Source: Acidisoma sp965199065
GTDB taxonomy: Bacteria; Pseudomonadota; Alphaproteobacteria; Acetobacterales; Acetobacteraceae
Assembly: GCF_965199065.1 (NCBI RefSeq)
Contig: NZ_CBDAQN010000001.1
Span: 1-64,000, forward strand
Direction: 5' to 3'
DNA length: 64,000 nucleotides
In this document: one piece after another, positions 35,691 through 45,337 of the stretch
Position numbering within the stretch: position 1 is the first letter of the stretch
Layout of the letters: every line of letters starts with the position of its first letter
Notes under the pieces: model-generated
Told to the model about the DNA's origin: nothing
The model's input: the letters and a program-made list of their open reading frames with translations, nothing else
The model's database searches: none
Program-made: the position numbers and the translations under genes

Positions 35691-36533
35691 CTCGCCGAAT
35701 TGCTCTGCGACACGTCGTTGCGTAATAAGCAGGATCTCCGCTGGCACATCCCCCCGGTTGCTGAGGGCGCGTGGAACGCCGCCTGAGATGTTCATGACCT
35801 GCCCGGCGCCAACGGCCCGCGTGGCTGCCTCGCCCACCGCACCGACGCAAAGGTCCACTACGCCGCCAAGGCCGTAGAGCACCTCGTAGCCAACGTGGGT
35901 GTTCATCGGCACGGTGCAGCCCGGCAGCAATAACCCTCGCATGAGGCAGAGATCATCGTCAGCGCCCCCAAACTCGGCGAGAACCTGGATGCGGCTGCCG
36001 AGCACGTCGATCTCCCTCGATGCGGCTGGGACTGCCGCGTCCTCGTTCGCAACGGGTCGCAGCGTTTCGGGCGGCAATAATTCGATGCCGTGACGGGGCG
36101 CTGCCTGTATAAGCCGGGCGATGTCGGTTTCGTCCATCGCCGGGCCACCATCCGGCATCGGGCGGCCGGCAGTCCGGACGAAGGCGTCGAAGCCGCCGGG
36201 CGTACACAGCACGAGGAAGCGGGCTTCCTCCGCGCCCGGATTGCCTAGGCGGTGCGGCCGGCCGCGCGACAGCACAATCGCCTGGCCAGGCCCAACGTCC
36301 ATCGCCCGCTCCTCCATCTCGACCCTCAGCAAGCCGCTCAGCACGAATACCGTTTCGTCCTCGTTCCGGTGCAGGTGCCGTGGCGTCCAACAATCCGCGG
36401 GATTGGCGATCCGAAGGAGCGAGAATGCGCCTGCCGTCGCCTCGGTAGGAACGAGAATCTCTGCCGCCGTGCCGGCAAACAGGATAGCACCCGCACGATC
36501 GCGCCGGCTTTCTTCCGTCATGCTGCTCATCAT
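35679..36533 (-). CDS. Bicupin-domain protein
   Basis: A 284-residue protein with two cupin domains. The first has the metal-binding pattern in TPRHLHRNEDETVFVLSG, with two histidines and a glutamate placed as ligands, followed by GPGQAIVLSRGRPHRL. The second contains TVPMNTHVGYEVLYGLGG and VGAGQVMNISGGVPRAL. Cupins include dioxygenases, isomerases and quercetinase-like enzymes. GAGGAG lies six bases before the ATG. It is divergent from a LysR gene, which probably controls it. The substrate is not inferable. Confidence 0.85.
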   Translation of the reverse strand: MMSSMTEESRRDRAGAILFAGTAAEILVPTEATAGAFSLLRIANPADCWTPRHLHRNEDETVFVLSGLLRVEMEERAMDVGPGQAIVLSRGRPHRLGNPGAEEARFLVLCTPGGFDAFVRTAGRPMPDGGPAMDETDIARLIQAAPRHGIELLPPETLRPVANEDAAVPAASREIDVLGSRIQVLAEFGGADDDLCLMRGLLLPGCTVPMNTHVGYEVLYGLGGVVDLCVGAVGEAATRAVGAGQVMNISGGVPRALSNRGDVPAEILLITQRRVAEQFGETSA

Positions 36534-36621
36534 CTGCTCCTCACTAACCTATGCGCGGTTGACGAAGGTGTAACTCGCCTATCGCCTGGCACTTGGCGAG
36601 GCCTCGTGGTCTCATAGGCGC

Positions 36622-37560
36622 ATGAATGGAACTAATGTGTCCGAGCGCGACCTGCGGCTGTTCCTGGTGCTCGACGCGGTGCTGGCGGAGCGCAGCGTCA
36701 CGCGCGCGGCGTCCCGGCTCGGGGTGACGCAATCGGCCGTCAGCCACTCGCTGCGCGAGCTACGGTCACGGCTGGGTGATCCGCTGCTGGTGCGCACATC
36801 CGCCGGCCTGGAGCCGACGCCATTGGCGCAGAGTCTACGGCCTGACCTACGGATGGGGCTGGATGCATTGGAGCGGCTGTTGCGGCACCAGCCACGGTTT
36901 GACCCGGCAACCTCCACCCGCAGCTTCTCGCTGGCGACACCAGACCACCCGCAGTTCACCATGATCCCGGAGTTCATCGGGCAGCTTAGGCGGATGGCGC
37001 CAGGCGTGAACGTCCGCATCCGCGCGATCGGCCCTGGCCTGCCAGACGAATTGGCAAGTGGCCGCCTGGACTTGGTGCTGGCCGGCGCCGAAGTGGAACA
37101 GGTTCTGGCCTTGGACCGGGAGGCTATGCGTACGCGCGTGATCGATGAACCTTTCTGTTGCTTGCTACGACGCGGCCACCCGGCGCTGGCGGGGCCACTC
37201 GACCTGCAAACCTACGTTGCGCTGCCGCACGTGCTGGTCAGCACCACCGGCGGCGAGACTGGTATCGTGGACGACGCGCTCGCTGCGCTGGGCCTGTGTC
37301 GCCGCGTCGCCGTGACCGTGCCAAGCTTCCCGGCTGCCGCCTATATCGTGGCATCCTCCGACCTGATCGCGACGCTACCGAAGGCAGTCACGGACCGGGC
37401 CGACCTCCTGGACGTCGAAATCCGAACACCGCCGCTCGACCTGCCCCGGAGCGTGGCTTACTTGTGGTGGCATCCTCGCTTCCAGCATGACCCCGGCCAC
37501 ACTTGGTGGCGACACGCTCTGGCTAAGGCCCTGTCCCCGTTTCGAGGTGACGAATCCTGA
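36622..37560 (+). CDS. LysR-family transcriptional regulator
   Basis: A 312-residue LysR protein. The winged helix is visible as RDLRLFLVLDAVLAERSVTR and ASRLGVTQSAVSHSLRELRS, and the sensing domain as FSLATPDHPQFTMIPEFIGQ. It resembles the NodD/NahR-like branch (RLGVTQSAVSHSL, DPLLVRT). It is divergent from the bicupin gene over an 88-base spacer, the usual regulator-target layout. The inducer is unknown. Confidence 0.9.
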   Translation: MNGTNVSERDLRLFLVLDAVLAERSVTRAASRLGVTQSAVSHSLRELRSRLGDPLLVRTSAGLEPTPLAQSLRPDLRMGLDALERLLRHQPRFDPATSTRSFSLATPDHPQFTMIPEFIGQLRRMAPGVNVRIRAIGPGLPDELASGRLDLVLAGAEVEQVLALDREAMRTRVIDEPFCCLLRRGHPALAGPLDLQTYVALPHVLVSTTGGETGIVDDALAALGLCRRVAVTVPSFPAAAYIVASSDLIATLPKAVTDRADLLDVEIRTPPLDLPRSVAYLWWHPRFQHDPGHTWWRHALAKALSPFRGDES

Positions 37561-37718
37561 CGCGCCCATGGCGCAATGGGGAACCGCCGAACGTCGAGAC
37601 GACCGAAACGTGTACTCTTGCGTCAGGGATGCTAGCGGCCGATCTACACCTTTCCGCGCGAGCCCAAGTCGTCGCGGTGTGCGTCATTTTCCGGCTATCC
37701 GATCTGCATATTTTTCAG

Positions 37719-38860
37719 TCAAGTTGTAGGATCCTCTCGGAGAGTATCGCCTACATCCGTTATGATCCGGCCGACCGTATCCAGATCCGTGTCGTACGTA
37801 ACGCTGATCAAAAACGTATCGACGACCCAGTCACGCGAGAAGTTGGTAATCATGGAGAGAGAGCCGAACGGCACCGTGTGCAAGCCCCCCTTATCATGAC
37901 GTAACTTGACTGAGCGCAAAGAGACTGACTCTACCTTACCTTTCATGCTGCCGCTCTCGATTGTTTCTCCAATCCGGAAGGCGTAATCGAACAGGAAGAG
38001 CAATCCCGATATGATGTCTTTCACAAGCGTCTGAGCGCCGAAACCGATGGCGATACCGGCAACCCCTGCGCCCCCGATCAGTGGGCCGACAGCAACTCCA
38101 AGGGTGGACAGCGCTGTGAGGCCGGCGACGCCGGCAACTGTCACGAGAAGCGCATGCCGCAGAACGGGAAGGAGGGTATGCAGTCGTTGGCGCTGGCGAG
38201 CCTCATCATCGCTGGCGGCTTGGTCACCTGGAGCCTCCTTATCAAAGTAGTCGTCAATGGACACACGGGCCATTTGCCAGATGAAGTCGGCGACGAGGGC
38301 GATGATCGCAACGTCTAGAACGGCTCTCGCGGTTCGCATCGTGGCGCTGTCGCGAGCGGCAAGCGCTGTAGGTCGATGCCGAGAATGTTGGCGACAGCGA
38401 GTGCGCTCCAACTGATCAAGACAATTCTCAGTTCGCTATGAAAAGCAACGACAGCCAACGGGCGAGCGGCGTGTGGCGACCCTCGACCGCGTTGTTTCTG
38501 CAACAGGTTCGAAACGGCGAGGCTTAACCCGAAGACCGCAAGAACGACCAGCAGGAGCTCCCCTTGGCAAAATAGAAGGCGCCTACGAGCGTCGCTGACC
38601 AAATGCTCCAAAAACGGGCGGCTCGGTCAGTCATCGGCAAGAGCCTGAAGCGCTCGGCATCAGGTGCAAGTATAACCTGACAGCCCACGACCGTTAGCCG
38701 GATGGAGAGAACGACGATGAGATAGGTGAGAACAAAACATGGCTTCGGCCAAGGCCCCGAGAGCCGCGAAAGCCACGAGTGGCCCAGCAAAGCCCAGAAA
38801 CCTGCGATGGCTCACTTCGAAGCCCAGCGTACGCCAGATGATACTAAATTGTCCTTGCAA
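37719..38860 (-). pseudogene. Mechanosensitive ion channel (MscS family) gene, multiply frameshifted
   Basis: The conserved MscS core is intact in one frame: GVAVGPLIGGAGVAGIAIGF, GAQTLVKDIISGLLFLFDYA and FRIGETIESGSMKGKVESV. The N-terminal membrane helices upstream are spread over three further frames (RTLGFEVSHRRFLGFAGPLV, CFVLTYLIVVLSIRLTVVG, ELLLVVLAVFGLSLAVSNLL), so at least three frameshifts have occurred. The C-terminal cytoplasmic domain is cut short after DVGDTLREDPTT. A functional channel is unlikely. Confidence 0.8.
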
Positions 38861-39027
38861 CTCTGTTAATCTAGCACCCGGTCCAATACATTTTGCTTTA
38901 GACGATCAGCGTCTCGTAGCTGCCTCAGGGCAGCATGACAACCTTGCTGGTATCACTGGAACCTAGAAGAACATTCCCACTGCTGGGATGATCCTAGTCG
39001 GGCAGATGTTACATCGAGTGGTATCGA

Positions 39028-39939
39028 CTACATTGGCAGCGTCGGAAACAACATCGGCGCCATTTGGGTAGCGAAGTCCTTGAACAATCTGCAAGCCTTA
39101 GAGGTTGGCTTGCTCATGACGTGAACCAGTGAGAGATCAAACGTTCTGAGATGCCAGTCGGGCATTACTTCGATTAACTGACCACCGCGAAGGAGATCAG
39201 GCTGAACCAAGGGTGGAAGTTCACCGATCCCCCCTCCCGCCAAAAGCGCCGGTGTTAGACCCGCGAAATCGTTCATCGCCAGATAAGGGTGGATAGTAAG
39301 CGTTACCTTGTCCCCACGGTTCCTGTGAACGAAGGTCCAGCTCGTGGTTGGCCGCCAATGCGAGAATGATATCAACCTATGATCCAGCAGTTCCTGCGGG
39401 CTTTTTGGCGCCTCATACCGATCAAGATAGGACCGGCTGGCGACCAGTTGGTGGCGATAGGTGAGAAGCCGGGTCACAACGAGCGTAGAATCATTCGGCG
39501 CCCCTACCCTGAATGCCAAATCCACCCCATCGGCCATGTGGTCTATTATTCGATCCGTAACGAGTATCTGAGTCCTAACATTGGGATATAAATCCTGAAA
39601 CGCCATCGCTAGGGGTGCGAGAAAGGTATCTGATATGCTGGGTGGCGCCGAAAGTCGTAAAGTGCCCGACACGTCTGACAGGCGACTGGAAACCATACTC
39701 GCTACGGTATTGCCGATTTCACTGCAGCCTCTCGCGTATTCTAGAACCTCCTTTCCCACCTCGGTCAACCGTACGCTACGTGTCGATCGTTCGAGGAGGC
39801 GGACGCCAAGCTGATCCTCCAGGTCAGCTATCCGACGGCTCACCGTGGAGATCGGCATCTTCAACCGCCGCGCAGCCTCAGAAAAACTGGTCGTCTCGGA
39901 CACTGTGGCAAACACCACTAGAGAATTGAGATCCATCAT
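39028..39939 (-). CDS. LysR-family transcriptional regulator (paralogue A)
   Basis: A 303-residue LysR protein with the helix-turn-helix MPISTVSRRIADLEDQLGVR and the sensing domain APPSISDTFLAPLAMAF. It is closely related to the regulator at 41961: they share SEAARRL, MPISTVSRR and the C-terminal GIGELPP region. GAGGAG lies before two adjacent ATG codons (39939 and 39936). A fragment of a broken SDR gene lies just upstream, so its original target may be lost. Confidence 0.9.
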   Translation of the reverse strand: MMDLNSLVVFATVSETTSFSEAARRLKMPISTVSRRIADLEDQLGVRLLERSTRSVRLTEVGKEVLEYARGCSEIGNTVASMVSSRLSDVSGTLRLSAPPSISDTFLAPLAMAFQDLYPNVRTQILVTDRIIDHMADGVDLAFRVGAPNDSTLVVTRLLTYRHQLVASRSYLDRYEAPKSPQELLDHRLISFSHWRPTTSWTFVHRNRGDKVTLTIHPYLAMNDFAGLTPALLAGGGIGELPPLVQPDLLRGGQLIEVMPDWHLRTFDLSLVHVMSKPTSKACRLFKDFATQMAPMLFPTLPM

Positions 39940-40051
39940 TGACTCCTCGAGAGGCCCTGATGTTCGACGTGCCACACTGAGATACAACTCTCAACCAAGG
40001 TGCAATTCGACGAAGAAAAGCTTGCGGATGGGTTGTGCGGGTGCCCAAGAA

Positions 40052-40560
40052 CTAGAACACTGATCCGCAGCCCTGTAAGGCTAGATGACCACCATCCACG
40101 TTTATTGTTGCGCCTGTGATGTAGCTGGCACCCGGGCCCGCGGGAAATGCTATAACAGCCGCGATTTCATATGGTTGTCCATACCTACCAAAACACGTCA
40201 TCGCTACCAGTCCTGCCGCATGATCAGCAGTCTCAGGATTCAGTTCAGTGTTGATCGCGCCAGGCTGAACAAGGCTCACGGTGATGCCGCGCCGCCCGAG
40301 GTTTTGCGCCCAACCGCGCGTGTACCGCCGAGCGCGGCTTTAGTCGCGGAATAGCAGCGAATACCAGTCCACCGCGAATGAGCGCCAAACACCCAGCCGA
40401 TCGAGATGATGCATCCGCCGTCGGAGACCGGTCTTGTCGCAGCCCTCACGGCCACCGCAACGCTCGCGACGTTGATAGCAATGCGGGTTCGAAACTCCCT
40501 GGTCTGAAAGTCTTTCGCTTACCGGGCCGCGCCATCCTCGGTCTCGGACAAGACTCTTTT
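40052..40560 (-). pseudogene. Short-chain dehydrogenase (SDR) fragment with a frameshift
   Basis: On the minus strand one frame gives NVASVAVAVRAATRPVSDGG and CIISIGWVFGAH, then the catalytic YSATKAAL (the YxxxK motif). A frame change follows, and RGWAQNLGRRGITVSLVQPG and YITGATINVDGG complete the C-terminus. The Rossmann N-terminus is missing; in its place is the end of an enoyl-CoA hydratase sequence. This is therefore a chimeric, inactive remnant. Confidence 0.7.
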
Positions 40561-41254
40561 TAGACGCACCTGAAGGTCCCCTTTTATTATACTTCACGAC
40601 TTCGGGCGCCGCCGCGGCTATTGCCCGCGCAAGTCTCATGCCTTCGTCAAATGCGCTTCCTGCGACCAGACATCGCGCGACCAAACCAAACCGTTCCGCC
40701 TCGCGGGCGGAGATCGCCTCCTGGGTCATCGTGAGCAGCGATGCTTGCTGCACTCCTACCTTGCGTTCCAAGAGGAACGGAAGCGCCATGCCGGGGTAAT
40801 ACCCGAGGCCTGCATCTAGAACTTGGAGCTTTGCCGTTTCATCCACGATTGCAACGTCAGCAGCACAAACAAAGAACAGACCGACGCCCAGGCAGTTTCC
40901 TGTGATTATCGAGATGACGGGAACAGGCAGGTCAAACATAGGAAGTCATAGGTTCGATTAGTCTAGGATGGCGGCGCGCAAGTTGACTCCGCTTAACGCG
41001 CCCGACCCAAATTCGACAAGCAGGTCTCGCGGACAGCCAATTGAAAAGTCCTCGCCCTTCGCTCTAATGACCACGGCTCGAAGCTTAGGATCCGCCTGTA
41101 TGTCGTGAACCTGTCGTCTAAATGCTTCACCCATCTCGATGCCCATAGCGTTAGAGCAACTTCCATCCTCAAGTGTGAGTATGGCAATGGCGTCGCCGTC
41201 AAAGTACTTGATCTCAACATTCGGCGTTAGCCTCTCCGCTTGTTGCGAATGCAA
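40561..41254 (-). pseudogene. Enoyl-CoA hydratase/isomerase gene with two in-frame stops, 3' end lost
   Basis: The first 98 residues contain AIAILTLEDGSCSNAMGIEM and AVVIRAKGEDFSIGCPRDLL, the crotonase oxyanion-hole region. Two in-frame stops (at 40958 and a few codons later) interrupt it. The same frame then continues with PVPVISIITGNCLGVGLFFV and VCAADVAIVDETAKLQV. Beyond AAAAPEVVKYNKRG the sequence switches to a short-chain dehydrogenase fragment. Catalytic function is not expected. Confidence 0.75.
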
Positions 41255-41274
41255 TCTACCTTCTGCCCAAGCTA

Positions 41275-41560
41275 CTACTGTGTTAGTTCAGCATCATCCG
41301 GATGACCATCCTCAGACGTGAGATAAGCGCTTAAAGGGTCACCCGCTGTATAATCGCTTGCCTCATGCCAGTCGTTGTTGAAGCAGCGATGTAGAGCTTC
41401 TACAGCCGCCCGGTCGCCAACGAAGCAGCCCAACTTGCGCCTCAGATCGGACGCACTACGATCGATGTCGGTCGAGCCAACCAGCGCTCGCTCATCGTCA
41501 GCCGAAATGAGTTTGGCGTTGAGTCTGAGACTCTTCCCCTGGTGCTTCCTCCACAAGGCC
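41275..41560 (-). pseudogene. Phospholipase D-like domain fragment
   Basis: About 85 residues of a PLD C-terminal half: AKLISADDERALVGSTDIDR, SASDLRRKLGC and ALHRCFNNDWHEASDY. In intact proteins the catalytic HxK motif precedes this; here the histidine position reads asparagine (LNAK). The fragment is joined on its N-terminal side to a quinone oxidoreductase fragment in a different frame, so it is a leftover of a deletion. Confidence 0.6.
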
Positions 41561-41764
41561 CACCGCCTCGGCCCCAAGGATTCGCGGGAATGTGACGCCG
41601 ACTGACTGCCCCCGACGCGCCAGTAGCCCGGAGCCGATAAGTCCGAGCGCTTCGATCCGGATCAGAACCTCACCTGGTTCTGGCGTAGGTATCATCCGGG
41701 TCTCAACCTTAAGAGCCTCGGGTCCGCCCGGCTCATAGACCACCGCTGCCGTCATCAACGCCAT
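41498..41764 (-). pseudogene. Quinone oxidoreductase (MDR family) N-terminal fragment
   Basis: 88 codons starting MALMTAAVVYEPGGPEALKV and reaching PRILGAEAVGLVEEAPGEE, the N-terminal GroES-like domain of a zinc-free quinone oxidoreductase. It then runs into unrelated sequence from a PLD fragment. It is homologous to the gene at 45338. It is divergent from the LysR gene at 41961, which likely regulated the intact version. Confidence 0.75.
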
Positions 41765-41960
41765 CAAAACGGCCCCCCTAGTCTGTTTCTTTCTCCCGTT
41801 GCGCTTGAAGGCCGAGCGGGCCACTGTCTTGCTGGCGATGACAAAGCCACATCGCTGCACCGGATGAATGCCTTGGGTTCTCGCTATCAGCTTTAGACGA
41901 AGTGATGTCTGTCCATAAGAGGGCAGATTAGAAAGTCGTTTTCCAAAAACGGTAAAAACT

Positions 41961-42875
41961 GTGACCGATCTGAATGCATTAATAATCTTCGCCAAAGTGG
42001 TTGAAGCCAATAGTTTTTCTGAGGCCGCGCGGCGGCTCAACATGCCGATTTCCACTGTTAGCCGACGGGTCGCAGACCTGGAGGAGCAGCTTGGTGTTCG
42101 GCTACTGGAGCGGTCAACCAGGTACTTACGGCTGACCGAAATTGGACAAGAGGTTTTTGAGCAAGGACAACGGAGTGTCGAGCTGCGCGACGCCATCGAG
42201 AGCGTCATCTCGAACCGAGTTTCAACTGTTTCCGGTACGCTTAGGCTTTCTTCGCCTCCAAGCGTTTCCGATACAATATTGTCGCCCATCATCTCTACTT
42301 TCCAGGCTTCCTATCCGAACGTCCGTGTTCATGCCCTCGTGACGAATCGCTATGTCGATCACATCGCTGACGGCGTTGACCTCGCAGTTAGAATTGGCGC
42401 TCTCAAAGACTCTGCCTTGGTCGCCCGGAGGCTGTTTAGCTTTCGAGAGCGACTTGTAGCGAGCCCGAATTACCTCACGACACGACAACCTCCCAAGTCT
42501 CCGAGAGATCTGCTTGATCATAGGCTGATTACATTTTGGTACGGGCGATCTGAAGCGAGCTGGAGCTTGCATAGCCGGGAGAGTGGCGAGACCAAAGTCG
42601 TAACTTTCACCCCCCATTTTTCGATGAACGATTTTGTCGGTCTTGCGCGCGCACTTGTCGAGGGTGCCGGCATCGGAGAGCTTCCACCGGTCGTACAACC
42701 GGGCTTGATACGGGATGGTGGCCTAGTTGAAGTCCTGCCTCACTGGCGGCTCCCAAGCTCCGACGTATCGCTCGTACACTTGGGCAATCGGAACACGCCG
42801 CTTTTAGTACGGTTGTTCATAGAAGTTGCGGTCCAATTGGCACCGGCGATCTTTCACGAGTTTGAGCCTTCCTGA
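41961..42875 (+). CDS. LysR-family transcriptional regulator (paralogue B)
   Basis: A 304-residue LysR protein starting at GTG. The helix-turn-helix is MPISTVSRRVADLEEQLGVR and the sensing domain has SSPPSVSDTILSPIISTF and ADGVDLAVRIGALKDSALVA. It is clearly paralogous to the regulator at 39028 along its whole length. The truncated quinone oxidoreductase gene diverging from it suggests that it once controlled that gene. Confidence 0.9.
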   Translation: MTDLNALIIFAKVVEANSFSEAARRLNMPISTVSRRVADLEEQLGVRLLERSTRYLRLTEIGQEVFEQGQRSVELRDAIESVISNRVSTVSGTLRLSSPPSVSDTILSPIISTFQASYPNVRVHALVTNRYVDHIADGVDLAVRIGALKDSALVARRLFSFRERLVASPNYLTTRQPPKSPRDLLDHRLITFWYGRSEASWSLHSRESGETKVVTFTPHFSMNDFVGLARALVEGAGIGELPPVVQPGLIRDGGLVEVLPHWRLPSSDVSLVHLGNRNTPLLVRLFIEVAVQLAPAIFHEFEPS

Positions 42876-43984
42876 TGGATCGCTAGATCTCGGCACCTAA
42901 TGGGGTTGTTTAGGCCAAGCACTGCCGCTTTTTCTCAAGAGCCCGGAGAGGTCGATTTTCGCTTTCACAAACGGACTGCTTGGAGCGTTGACCTCAACGT
43001 CGGGTGCCTTACTATCTGTGCGCGGTGGCAAGCGTTAAGTCGCGCACTATATGAAAGTGGTTCGCGCGGGAGAATTTAATACGACGCTTGGTGATGGGGC
43101 TCGTCAGTGGTCGGCCTCTGTGCTGCCCGACCTTGAAAGCCGGCGTGCTGTCGGAGGCCACCGCTCTAGTTTCTGGAAGTAGATGTCAACGCCCATGTTC
43201 TTCAGCATCCGACTATGCAGAGGCAACAGCCGATGATGTATCAGGGCGCGGTGGGGGCATTCTTAAAAAAAACTCGGTCCACGTGCCGATGGCCGGTATC
43301 AAGCCCGGCCGACGGCGGGCCGCGTTCGATGGCCGCTCAACATGGTGAGAGGCAACGCGTTCGTGGGCCGGTCGAGTTTCTGACCGGTTGCGCTGAGGGT
43401 TCTGACGATGAAAGCGAACCTGAGTACACATCCACGGCCGTCGTCTAGGAAATCAACTTTCCAGCTCAAGGCCAAGACGGATCACGCGGTCGTTGTCCCG
43501 CTTCCCGATATCTGGAAAGTCATTTCCGAAGATGCCCCTAATTGGGAGGAGGCCGTGCAGCTAGAAGTCGTCAGAATCTAAATAAGTTTGGTTACGGCGC
43601 GTTGGCCGACTACTTTTGATACACGGAATGGTGATATGCATTTGAAGCAACTGCAGTGGGCAACGCGCCCTGGGTGGCAGATCTTCTTTCAAGATTGTGA
43701 ACAATCAACTGTTTAGGCCACCCCGCGAGCTCTCGTCAGCCTTGGGGCATCCGGTTGCTAGTTCTTGCTTGTTGGACAAGCAGATTGTACGTGCGCCGGA
43801 AGCTTTGTGCTTCTCATATAGCGGATTGATGAGGCAGCTGGCGAAGGCAGGAGCAGCCATTTGCTTGCAGCCTTTGCGCTAACAAAGACTGTCTTCTCGG
43901 AGCAATCGACAAGCTTCTTGATTGTAGGCCGTCCGCGATCGAAGTGCTTGTCAAATATCCAAAACTTAATCATGAGGTAAAGCT
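42876..43984. other. Long stretch without a supported gene
   Basis: About 1.1 kb with only short frames on both strands. One gives FQLKAKTDHAVVVPLPDIWK near 43460, which has protein-like periodicity but no recognised family. A 71-codon minus-strand frame near 43758-43973 is also unassigned. The stretch lies in a region of gene decay and is probably worn-out coding sequence plus the leader of the next gene. Confidence 0.4.
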
Positions 43985-45238
43985 GTGGTTCAGAGCCGTT
44001 TAGTTGCGACTACCCGGGAACTGCTTGAGGCGACTCTTGATACTAGCACATGCGAGATTCGCGTTGCTGGCGAACTAAGCGACTTGCCGGTCCTGCAGCT
44101 TAGACCAGGCATCTCTCTTCGGGGGGACGATCCATCTTCGATACTTCGGTTCGCGGCGGGTGCTGATGGTGTTCAGCTCTCGGCAGACAACGTCATCGCG
44201 GAGCTTGAGATCGTGGTTGACCCCGACCGACGGGCGGTTTTCAACGAAACAAGCTATCCTACTTTGGGCAGGATTGGGCTCTCCGCCTTGCGCATCACGG
44301 GAAACGTTCGGCTCCTAGCGACGGGGCTGGTGCAGGGAGGGCACGTTGATGCGCATGACATCGAAATTGTCATGGCGGATGCCCGTGCGTTTGACGAGCG
44401 ACCGAGCGGATTCGGCGTTGAGGTCGTCCCCGGCGTCTTCACGATCTGGAACCTGCAAAGCGATCAGCAAAGTCGAATTACGGCAGACCTGACCGCGATC
44501 AGCGCAGGCCGCTCAGGAGCGCCGGTTCAAGGCAGTGGGGTGTTCGTCGCTGGAACGCCGGGCGGCGGCCGGATCGTTGTGCGGCGGCTTGAGACGGGGG
44601 AGATCCACAGCGACGGTGGCATCGCGCCGGGCACCCCGGACCGCATCTCCGGCGGCGTGTTCACCGTCCACGGCGCGTGGGTCGACTGCGTCCGCAACGT
44701 CGGCCCCGTTACAACCTATGGCGCCAACGACATGGTGCTCGATAACTGGGGCACTGTCGAGCGCTGGCAGGCTGATGGCAAGATCACGTCCTACGGCCCA
44801 AGCGGTATCGGTTTTGTCAACTTTGGTGACGTGGGGTTCCTGCGGGTCGATGGAATGATCGAAACCTTCGGCCTTGGCGCGCGGGCGTTTAACGTTTACG
44901 CGGGCACCGTCCGAGATGCGGAGTTCGAACGCGTTGTCACCTGGGCCGACGGTGCAGTCGGCATTCAGATCAGCCAGCCTGTGGGCCGGATCGCTGTAAG
45001 GCATGGATTGGAGACGCATGGCGGCGTCGGCAACTCGCTGGTTAAAGGTGTCGTCATGCAGCTTCCCGCCACGCCGTTAAGCATAAAGCCCGGCGGCTCA
45101 GCGCGCGAAATCAAGATCGAGGGTGGGCTCATATCGCACGGTCGCGGAATTGAGCCGCTTGAACTCCACGGACTTGTGGAGAAGTTCACCGTGTCAGGAT
45201 CGCTCGGCTCTGCTGGTGCCGGCTTTCAGCCGTTGTGA
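43985..45238 (+). CDS. Predicted parallel beta-helix protein
   Basis: A 417-residue protein made of repeated short strands and turns, such as LQLRPGISLRGDDPSSILRF, TVERWQADGKITSYGPSGIG and GFLRVDGMIETFGLGARAF. This pattern is typical of pectate-lyase-like right-handed beta-helices. It starts at GTG, with GAGGTAA just upstream. No signal peptide and no catalytic motif of a known lyase or hydrolase family are seen. It stands directly upstream of the quinone oxidoreductase gene on the same strand. Function is unknown. Confidence 0.6.
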   Translation: MVQSRLVATTRELLEATLDTSTCEIRVAGELSDLPVLQLRPGISLRGDDPSSILRFAAGADGVQLSADNVIAELEIVVDPDRRAVFNETSYPTLGRIGLSALRITGNVRLLATGLVQGGHVDAHDIEIVMADARAFDERPSGFGVEVVPGVFTIWNLQSDQQSRITADLTAISAGRSGAPVQGSGVFVAGTPGGGRIVVRRLETGEIHSDGGIAPGTPDRISGGVFTVHGAWVDCVRNVGPVTTYGANDMVLDNWGTVERWQADGKITSYGPSGIGFVNFGDVGFLRVDGMIETFGLGARAFNVYAGTVRDAEFERVVTWADGAVGIQISQPVGRIAVRHGLETHGGVGNSLVKGVVMQLPATPLSIKPGGSAREIKIEGGLISHGRGIEPLELHGLVEKFTVSGSLGSAGAGFQPL

Positions 45239-45337
45239 GCGGGCAACAGATAGGTGATCAAAGTCGTCAGACGACAAATTCAACCTTTGACTATTCTTTC
45301 TGACAGCAACGCCAGAGGCGCGAGAGGAACACTGAAC

